Positions 13,819 to 19,158 of a stretch of DNA of 19,158 nt are shown piece after piece. The stretch lies in the NCBI GenBank assembly GCA_937891805.1, contig CALATK010000239.1, positions 1 through 19,158 of the forward strand, read 5' to 3'. The notes under the pieces were generated by a model. It was not told where the DNA came from. It worked only from the letters and a program-made list of their open reading frames with translations, and did not search any database. The translations under genes and the position numbers were made by a program. Origin of the DNA: an uncultured Fibrobacter sp. (GTDB lineage Bacteria; Fibrobacterota; Fibrobacteria; Fibrobacterales; Fibrobacteraceae). Positions within the stretch are counted from its first letter, which is position 1. Each line of letters opens with the position of its first letter.

Positions 13819-15741
13819 CCAGCGATGCCTTTCGTATTCGCGGAGAGATTCCAGCGCACTTAGGGTATCTCCGCTGCCCGTCACCTGCGGTTCAATACGG
13901 ACAAGGAACGCCCCCACCGTCTCCCCAGGCCCACGAACAAAGCCTTGACGTTTCAAGATTTTCTCTGTTCGGTCAAGGGAGCGGGCCCATTTTTGTACGC
14001 GCAGGTCTGTTTTTTGACGATCCCTGTGTCTATTTCTTTTAAGTAAGCTACGGACAAGGATTACCAGCAAGAGCAAAAAGGGAATTCCGTAAACCAAAGG
14101 ATTGTCCAGAAGCCCCTGAGTCGTAGCTTGCCAGTCATCCACCATGCGGCGCCACTCGCCTTCTTTCAGCAGGTGGAAAATGCGGGCAAAGCGCCCACGC
14201 ACACCCTCCCACCAGGACTGCCAGCCAGAAGTTCTTGCAAACAGCCCCGACCTCATGGGAGGCGTGGGGTCAAAGGAATACCACCGGCCATTCCAGAGGA
14301 CCTCTACCCAGGCGTGACTGTGGTGCCGGCGGAACACCACATAGTCCCGGCCCTCTATCCTTTCCGGATGGGCAAAGCCCGTCACGTAGCGGGCTTGAAT
14401 TCCCTGGTGCCGCAAGAGCAGCACCGAAAGGGTGGCGTAGTATTCGCAAAAGCCTTCCTTAGCATTCCAGAAAGCCCGGAGCGGTTCTCTCCTGTTCTCT
14501 CGGGCACCTGGAACAACCAGCGAATACTTGAAGTTCTGGACAAAATAATCCCGTATGGCCGTCAGGATCGCCCTTTCATAGGAACCATCCGACAAGGAAT
14601 CCTGCAAGGAATCCCTCTGGGGCAAGTCCATAGCCATGACTACAGAATCGATAAAAGCGACATGGGACTTTCCCATTTGCAAGTAAACAGAATCGCCCTC
14701 GTCAAAAGCAGTTTGTCGAGAAGTCCCATCATCGGAATCGCCTACAAAATAATACCAGTCCCCATGAGTCCCGTTGGCACCAGCAAAAATTCCCGTTTTG
14801 TAGAAATCCAGGGAATCCGCATTCTTGGCGGCAACTCCCAACGCATTAAAGGGAGCGAAAAGGAAACCGAAATTGTCCAGGGCAGACTGAACCCAAACGG
14901 TGCGAACATTTTCACGCCTAGTGGCAGAATCCACAAGTTCAAAGACCGGATAGTCGATGCGGTAATAGGCGGGATAGAGTTTCTGTTCCGGTTTCACCGG
15001 AAGTTTCCAGATGTTGCCCAGGTATTTTTCATAGACGGCAGCCCGCAGGTATTCAGGAGCATCCTTGTCCCACACCCGCAAAATCACCTGACGGTTATAC
15101 CTGGAACTATAATTGTTGGAGAAGGACCCCAAGGACACCACAGGGTCAAAGCCCATGACCCGATTCCGCTCCATGTAATCCCTGGCCCAGCGACCGTCGT
15201 AACTCCGGTGGCTTTTCCAGTATTGCCAGCCGCCAAAAGAAGTAAACCCGAAGAAGGCAATCAGCAGCAGGAACAGCCCGTACTTGTACCAGGCCGTCTT
15301 TGTGCGCCTGTAGGCAAGGATAGCAAGCAGTATGCCCACCGCTCCCAAGATTCCTCCGGTGCGCCCCGCCTGGAACATTCCCAAGAGCAGAGCCGCCACG
15401 CCATCAAAAATGACAAAGGCTTCGAAACCACCCCGCCCAAGACTCCGTTTCTGGAGCCACGCCAAAGTCAACAAGTACCAGGCCGGAATAAACACCACGT
15501 AAGGAGAAATCCCGTTTTCCACCTCGGGAGTCACCACCCACCACAGGGCAAATGGAACAATGGCCCCGTAGGCAAAACGCTTCTTGTACAGGGGCGTAGG
15601 CTTTTCCAGCCTCCAGTGAAGGTAAAAGAATCCCAAGGCGAAAATAATTCCAAGCGGAAGCATCTCGCTGGAGATTCCCAGATTCACGGAAGCAAGCACC
15701 AGGAATAGCGTCTTGAATATTTCCCTCAGGGATTTTCTCAT
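13810..15741 (-). CDS. Membrane-anchored transglutaminase-like protein (TgpA type)
   Basis: A 643-residue membrane protein. Six or so N-terminal membrane segments (within residues 9-170, for example MLPLGIIFALGFFYL and YGLFLLLIAFFGFTSF) precede an extracytoplasmic region (about 175-545) and a last membrane segment (about 552-566) before a cytoplasmic tail. The transglutaminase core has the triad Cys432 (AKEGFCEYYATLSVLLL), His476 (HSHAWVEVLW) and Asp491 (YSFDPTPP). This is the order of TgpA proteins: DUF3488, transglutaminase core, DUF4129-like tail. It may act on proteins or peptidoglycan peptides in the periplasm as a transferase or protease; the reaction is unknown. It overlaps the DUF58 gene by four bases (ATGA) and is third in the moxR operon. 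Confidence 0.87.
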   Translation of the reverse strand: MRKSLREIFKTLFLVLASVNLGISSEMLPLGIIFALGFFYLHWRLEKPTPLYKKRFAYGAIVPFALWWVVTPEVENGISPYVVFIPAWYLLTLAWLQKRSLGRGGFEAFVIFDGVAALLLGMFQAGRTGGILGAVGILLAILAYRRTKTAWYKYGLFLLLIAFFGFTSFGGWQYWKSHRSYDGRWARDYMERNRVMGFDPVVSLGSFSNNYSSRYNRQVILRVWDKDAPEYLRAAVYEKYLGNIWKLPVKPEQKLYPAYYRIDYPVFELVDSATRRENVRTVWVQSALDNFGFLFAPFNALGVAAKNADSLDFYKTGIFAGANGTHGDWYYFVGDSDDGTSRQTAFDEGDSVYLQMGKSHVAFIDSVVMAMDLPQRDSLQDSLSDGSYERAILTAIRDYFVQNFKYSLVVPGARENRREPLRAFWNAKEGFCEYYATLSVLLLRHQGIQARYVTGFAHPERIEGRDYVVFRRHHSHAWVEVLWNGRWYSFDPTPPMRSGLFARTSGWQSWWEGVRGRFARIFHLLKEGEWRRMVDDWQATTQGLLDNPLVYGIPFLLLLVILVRSLLKRNRHRDRQKTDLRVQKWARSLDRTEKILKRQGFVRGPGETVGAFLVRIEPQVTGSGDTLSALESLREYERHRWKK

Positions 15742-16970
15742 GGGAGCAAATCCTCCTGCCGGGTCAGGGAAATTTTATCCTTCAAGAGGGAGCAATGAAC
15801 CATCAGGGTGTCGTCACCCGCTGCCGTCGGGACTTTTCCGCCACAGACAAGGACCTGCTTGTGGACCAGCGGGTTTTCTTCCCGATGGAGCCCGAGACGC
15901 AGCACCGGCCCCATGGGCCTTGCCGCCGGAGACCAGGGGCCCTCTGTTGCAGGCCCACTCTTTTTGAAAGGACTTGCCGCCGGAATCCGGGCGAGGGCGG
16001 CAAAAAGACTGTCACCACCGTCTCCTGCGTTCAGAGATATCTCTTCGTCGTTTATGAAGAACCGTCCAAGAATCCCCCGTTCCATGAACCAGGTGCCCAC
16101 TCCTGCCGCAAGGCGTATAAGGTCCTCTTGCAGGGAGCGTTCCTGTAGGGTGTTTCCCCGCACATCCAGCACCATCACGATTCCGGCTCCACGTTCCGCC
16201 TCGAATTCCTTGGTAAAGGGCCTTCCGTAGCGGGCAAAGGCCTTGTGGTGCAAATCCCGCAGGGCATCCCCTTCCTGGTATTCCCGCACTCCCGAAAAAT
16301 CCAGCCCGCGAGCAAAGCCGCTGGTCAGCAGGGGCGCAAAGACCATACCGCTACTGCCCCAGGTCAAAAAATCGAAGGCCGATATTTTCACGGGTTTCGG
16401 GTAAACCAGAAGTTCCGCAGATCCCGCCTTGGCGCTGTACCGCAACATGCCCATGATTTCGGGAATCAAGAGAGACACCTTCCCTACCGTATAGGCGCCA
16501 CGCTTCTTGGTTCTGACCTTGCACTGGAGCATTACCGATTCGCCCTGATTCACAAGCACATAGGGCGATTCTTCGCTTGCAAGACTTGCATCCATGCGGA
16601 AACAGGAAAGGGATACCGCGTCAATCCGGTTTTTGGCCGTCACCTGCACCTGGACCGTTGCCGTTTCGCCTTCCACAACAGGAGAAACTTCTATAGCCCC
16701 CGCTTCAAAGCGGTTCTTTCGGCAGGTCATAAAGAGGGAGGGGAACAGCGCCAGGAACAACAGAAAATCCAAGCCGCAGAAAATCCAGGCGGCCCAGAAT
16801 CCTGGCACGAGTCCCGCCACCATAGAGAAAAACATCAGCGCAAAGGCACTGTGACCGGCAGGCATAAAGTACTCCTGCCAGATAAAGTAAAGCCGCATGA
16901 GGAGCCCCGTCCTCTTGGGAGTCCGGGGGTAAGCCTCCAGCAGCCACCTTATGGAAGGAACCTTCGACAT
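15738..16970 (-). CDS. DUF58 protein with von Willebrand A-like domain
   Basis: A 410-residue protein. Two adjacent membrane segments (about 39-80, SAFALMFFSMVAGLVPGFW and FCGLDFLLFLALFPSLFM) are followed by a beta-rich region and the DUF58 signature GVREYQEGDALRDLHHKAF then ARYGRPFTKEFEAERG. Directly after it, IVMVLDVRGN matches the first strand of a vWA domain; the usual D-x-S-x-S MIDAS is reduced to D-V-R-G-N, so metal binding is doubtful. DUF58 proteins work with MoxR ATPases, probably as substrates or adaptors in envelope protein assembly. The start is ATG 16970, 11 bases after the moxR stop, with GGGGA just before it. The stop overlaps the transglutaminase start. Confidence 0.87.
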   Translation of the reverse strand: MSKVPSIRWLLEAYPRTPKRTGLLMRLYFIWQEYFMPAGHSAFALMFFSMVAGLVPGFWAAWIFCGLDFLLFLALFPSLFMTCRKNRFEAGAIEVSPVVEGETATVQVQVTAKNRIDAVSLSCFRMDASLASEESPYVLVNQGESVMLQCKVRTKKRGAYTVGKVSLLIPEIMGMLRYSAKAGSAELLVYPKPVKISAFDFLTWGSSGMVFAPLLTSGFARGLDFSGVREYQEGDALRDLHHKAFARYGRPFTKEFEAERGAGIVMVLDVRGNTLQERSLQEDLIRLAAGVGTWFMERGILGRFFINDEEISLNAGDGGDSLFAALARIPAASPFKKSGPATEGPWSPAARPMGPVLRLGLHREENPLVHKQVLVCGGKVPTAAGDDTLMVHCSLLKDKISLTRQEDLLP

Positions 16971-16981
16971 GTTCCCCGCTT

Positions 16982-17890
16982 CTACTTAGGAATTTTCACC
17001 TGGGTGCGGATAGATTCCAGAATGTTTTTCACCGTAGAGGCGTTTCCGTCTTTCGCAAAGACGCGGTGCTCCATTACCGCGGAATACACCCGCTGGATGT
17101 CGTCGGGATTCACAAAGTCCCGGCCCTGGATGTAGGCAGAGGCCTGGGCCATCTTGATGAGGTTGATTCCCGCGCGGGGGCTTGCGGCCAGGCGTACGGC
17201 TGGATTTTCACGGGTGGCCTGGACCAGCGACACCACGTACCGTTCCAGGGATTCGTCCACGTGAACCTTGCGGACGGCATCCCTCGCCTTCAGGATTTCT
17301 TCGGGCGTGGTGACGGCGGCAAGCGTGTCCAGGGGTTTACCTTCCCGGTGGCTCCGCAAAATCTGCAGTTCCGTTTCCGTAGAAGGGTAGCCCAGTGAAA
17401 GCCGGATCAGGAACCGGTCCATCTGAGCTTCGGGCAAGGGGAACACCCCGTGGAATTCCACCGGGTTTTCCGTGGCAAGCACCATGAACAGCTTAGGCAG
17501 CGCATGCCGTTCCCCTTCCAGGGAAACCTGACGCTCTTCCATGGCCTCCAGCAGGGAACTCTGGGTGCGGGGCGAAGCACGGTTAATCTCGTCGGCCAAG
17601 AGAATCTGGGTAAACACGGGACCCTTCCGGATTTCAAAGTCCCCCGTGTTCATGCGGAACACCGCCCCGCCGGTCACATCGGCAGGGAGCAGGTCCGGCG
17701 TGAACTGGATGCGGGCGAAGTCCGCCCCGATAGCTACCGCCAGGGCCTTCGCCAAAGTGGTCTTTCCGGTACCGGGCACATCTTCTACCAGCACATGACC
17801 GTCGGCAAGCAGGGCCATAACCAGCATTTCTACGGACTCCCGCTTGCCAAGCAACACGGAGTCAAGGGCATTCAAAAGTTTTTCAATCAT
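16982..17890 (-). CDS. MoxR-family AAA+ ATPase
   Basis: A 302-residue cytoplasmic ATPase, the usual MoxR length. Visible motifs: Walker A VPGTGKTT (38-45), Walker B ILLADEINRASPRTQ (96-110), an arginine-rich EAMEERQVSLEG segment, sensor 1 ATENPVEFHGVFPLPEAQMDRF (139-160, shown in two parts: ATENPVE and PLPEAQMDRF) and sensor 2 ASPRAG (236-241). MoxR proteins are chaperone-like ATPases acting on vWA/DUF58 partners, and such a partner is the next gene, so this is the first of a moxR-DUF58-transglutaminase operon. The start is ATG 17890, not the in-frame TTG at 17905. A TATATT box lies six bases before ATG and there is no ribosome site. Confidence 0.93.
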   Translation of the reverse strand: MIEKLLNALDSVLLGKRESVEMLVMALLADGHVLVEDVPGTGKTTLAKALAVAIGADFARIQFTPDLLPADVTGGAVFRMNTGDFEIRKGPVFTQILLADEINRASPRTQSSLLEAMEERQVSLEGERHALPKLFMVLATENPVEFHGVFPLPEAQMDRFLIRLSLGYPSTETELQILRSHREGKPLDTLAAVTTPEEILKARDAVRKVHVDESLERYVVSLVQATRENPAVRLAASPRAGINLIKMAQASAYIQGRDFVNPDDIQRVYSAVMEHRVFAKDGNASTVKNILESIRTQVKIPK

Positions 17891-17896
17891 GTTTTT

Positions 17897-17902
17897 AATA
17901 TA
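17897..17902 (-). promoter_or_regulatory. Candidate -10 box (TATATT) six bases before moxR ATG
   Basis: Minus-strand TATATT, AAAAAC, ATG 17890. It points to a leaderless or nearly leaderless operon message. The heptad array begins 12 bases further upstream. Confidence 0.35.
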
Positions 17903-17913
17903 CAAAAAGGGGT

Positions 17914-17983
17914 TAGGAATTAGGGGCTAGGATTTAGAATCTAATCTCTAGTCTCTAAATCCTAGTCTCTATACTCTATTTTC
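17914..17983. repeat. Heptad array, ten units, between moxR and mnmA
   Basis: Ten uninterrupted 7-base units, every one starting TA (for example TAGGGGC and TAGTCTC). The first half is purine-rich (TAGGNNN), the second pyrimidine-rich (TANNCTC or similar), so the array changes strand sense near 17938. It fills the gap between divergent moxR and mnmA starts. Confidence 0.88.
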
Positions 17984-17984
17984 C

Positions 17985-17990
17985 TATATT
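17985..17990 (+). promoter_or_regulatory. Candidate -10 box (TATATT) of mnmA
   Basis: TATATT ends 12 bases before ATG 18003, just past the heptad array, so any -35 region lies inside the array. No ribosome site is visible. Confidence 0.35.
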
Positions 17991-18002
17991 TTCGCTAGTA
18001 TT

Positions 18003-19100
18003 ATGGAACCAAACAACAAAACAGTAGCAGTCGGACTTTCGGGAGGCGTAGATTCCGCCCTTACCGCCTGGACCTTGCAGCAGAAGGGCTACAACGTCGT
18101 AGGCATTACCATGGCCCTCTGGGACGGTTCCATCGACATGCCCATCGTGGAGGGCCGCTCCGGATGTTTCGGCCCCAACGAAGGGGAAAGCATCGAAGCC
18201 GCCGAGAGTGTAGCCAAGCGCCTGTCCATTCCCTTCCACGTAGTTCCCGTGGTAGAGGAATACAAGAAAAACGTGCTGGACTATTTCCGCGCCGAATACC
18301 GGGCGGGCCGCACGCCCAACCCCTGCGTGCGCTGCAACCAGTCCATCAAGTTCGGAGCCATGCTCCACGCCGTCCGCAAGATGGGCGTAGATTTTGACTA
18401 CTTTGCCACGGGACATTATGCCCGTCTGGATTTCAAGAGCCCCGAAGAACCATTCCTGTGGAAAGCCCGGGACTCTTTCAAGGACCAGTCCTATTTCCTT
18501 TCCAGGCTAACCGAAGACCAGCTTTCGTCGGTACTGTTCCCCCTGGGCGAAATGCACAAGGACGAAGTCAAGGAACTGGCCCGTAAAATCGGCTGGGAAG
18601 ATTTCGCCTCCAAAAAGGAGAGCCAGGATTTTCTGGAATGTGGCGACTACTCCGTGCTCTTTGACGAAAGCGACAACGTTCCAGGTGACTTCGTGGACGT
18701 GAACGGCAAGGTCCTGGGGCAGCACAAGGGATTTATCCACTACACCATCGGGCAAAGGAAAGGACTGAACATCGGCGGTCAGCCGGAGCCCCTTTTTGTG
18801 ATTGCCATCGATGTCAAGAAGAACCAGGTGGTGCTTGGACCTCGCAGTCTGCTGCAATGTAGCGAAGTCAGCGGGAGCCAGCTGAACCTGATGGTTTCCA
18901 AGGATTCTCCCCTGCTGCAGCAAAAACTACAGGCGAAAATCCGGCTGGGACACACCTTTGCCGAAGCAAGCATTACCGAACTTACGGACAACCGAATTTC
19001 TATCCGGTTTGACACGCCGCAATTCGCCGCCACCCCCGGGCAGATTATGGTGCTCTACGCCGGCGACGGCATCGTGGCCTCGGCGATTATCGAGAAGTAG
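18003..19100 (+). CDS. mnmA: tRNA-specific 2-thiouridylase MnmA
   Basis: A 365-residue cytoplasmic enzyme that thiolates uridine 34 of Glu, Gln and Lys tRNAs. The adenylation loop is GLSGGVDSALTAW (11-23). NPCVRCNQSIKFGAML (106-121) holds the conserved cysteine Cys111 plus Cys108 in a C-x-x-C. FATGHYARL (134-142), DQSYFLSRL (161-169) and YTIGQRKGLNIGG (247-259) are the other family blocks. The second catalytic region reads KKESQDFLECGDY (204-216): its cysteine (Cys213) lies two residues later than in the usual SQ-D/E-I-C-F. Cys108, Cys111 and Cys213 could serve as three iron-sulfur ligands, as proposed for some MnmA types. The start is ATG 18003 after a TATATT box, with no ribosome site. The gene lies between two heptad arrays. 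Confidence 0.95.
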   Translation: MEPNNKTVAVGLSGGVDSALTAWTLQQKGYNVVGITMALWDGSIDMPIVEGRSGCFGPNEGESIEAAESVAKRLSIPFHVVPVVEEYKKNVLDYFRAEYRAGRTPNPCVRCNQSIKFGAMLHAVRKMGVDFDYFATGHYARLDFKSPEEPFLWKARDSFKDQSYFLSRLTEDQLSSVLFPLGEMHKDEVKELARKIGWEDFASKKESQDFLECGDYSVLFDESDNVPGDFVDVNGKVLGQHKGFIHYTIGQRKGLNIGGQPEPLFVIAIDVKKNQVVLGPRSLLQCSEVSGSQLNLMVSKDSPLLQQKLQAKIRLGHTFAEASITELTDNRISIRFDTPQFAATPGQIMVLYAGDGIVASAIIEK

Positions 19101-19158
19101 TTAGGATTTAGGGGCTAGGATCTAGGGGTTAGGGGTTTGAGGTCGCTTCGCTTTGAGG
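19101..19158. repeat. Heptad array after mnmA, running off the window
   Basis: Units TTAGGAT, TTAGGGG and so on start directly after the stop codon, six in a row to 19142. The last is TTTGAGG, then TCGCTTCGC and another TTTGAGG. This joins the TAGG type of the gaps to the GAGG type found in genes. The array may continue past the window. Confidence 0.8.

Noticed and set aside
14128..15708. 526-residue open frame on the plus strand
   Set aside because: It is antisense to the transglutaminase gene; Pro/His/Arg-rich as antisense products usually are.
17914..17983. CRISPR array
   Set aside because: The units are 7 bases long, without spacers, and degenerate; no cas genes are in the window.

Overview
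The window looks like a chromosomal segment of a Fibrobacter-type bacterium (Fibrobacterota); this is inferred, not proven. The pointers are a secreted GH30 glycoside hydrolase ending in a type IX-secretion-like sorting domain, Gram-negative lipoproteins with clear lipoboxes, a large outer-membrane-barrel protein, recurrent TATATT promoter-like boxes and many degenerate intergenic repeats. I see no tRNA, rRNA, CRISPR array, transposase or phage gene.

Layout. At the left edge is the 3' part of a TolB-like propeller/outer-membrane barrel gene (+), convergent with the GH30 enzyme (-). A 284-base AT-rich divergent region separates GH30 from an LPP20-like lipoprotein (+). A roughly 300-base gap follows, holding a terminator and a 154-base element that can fold into a long multi-stem hairpin. 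This element leads into a protein of unknown function built from two winged-helix-like repeats (+). A two-gene minus-strand operon (CobA-HemD fusion, then a chelatase-SirC fusion) carries the steps from hydroxymethylbilane to siroheme. Upstream of it lies a PAS/GGDEF/EAL phosphodiesterase (-) and a small membrane protein (-). Divergent from the small gene is a long-chain acyl-CoA synthetase (+), then a lipocalin-like lipoprotein (+) with a strong terminator. The next block is a minus-strand operon moxR - DUF58 - transglutaminase (TgpA-like), and the window ends with mnmA (+).

The most unusual feature is a family of degenerate 7-base tandem repeats. In gaps the unit is CTARNNY/YTAGGNN; inside genes it is GAGGNNN. 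Non-coding arrays flank mnmA and surround the cobA-hemD promoter region, and one supplies the last six codons and the stop of the EAL gene. Heptad blocks also lie in frame inside both siroheme fusion proteins, at positions where the families normally have short loops or linkers. A second, palindromic dispersed repeat lies in frame in the HemD domain and has a cousin in the nearby gap. The siroheme operon therefore seems to have absorbed at least four repeat-derived peptides. A second candidate for novelty is the structured leader of the unknown gene at 5216-6217. Several genes also show a TATATT/TATTTT box only 6-12 bases before ATG and no Shine-Dalgarno sequence, which suggests leaderless transcripts.
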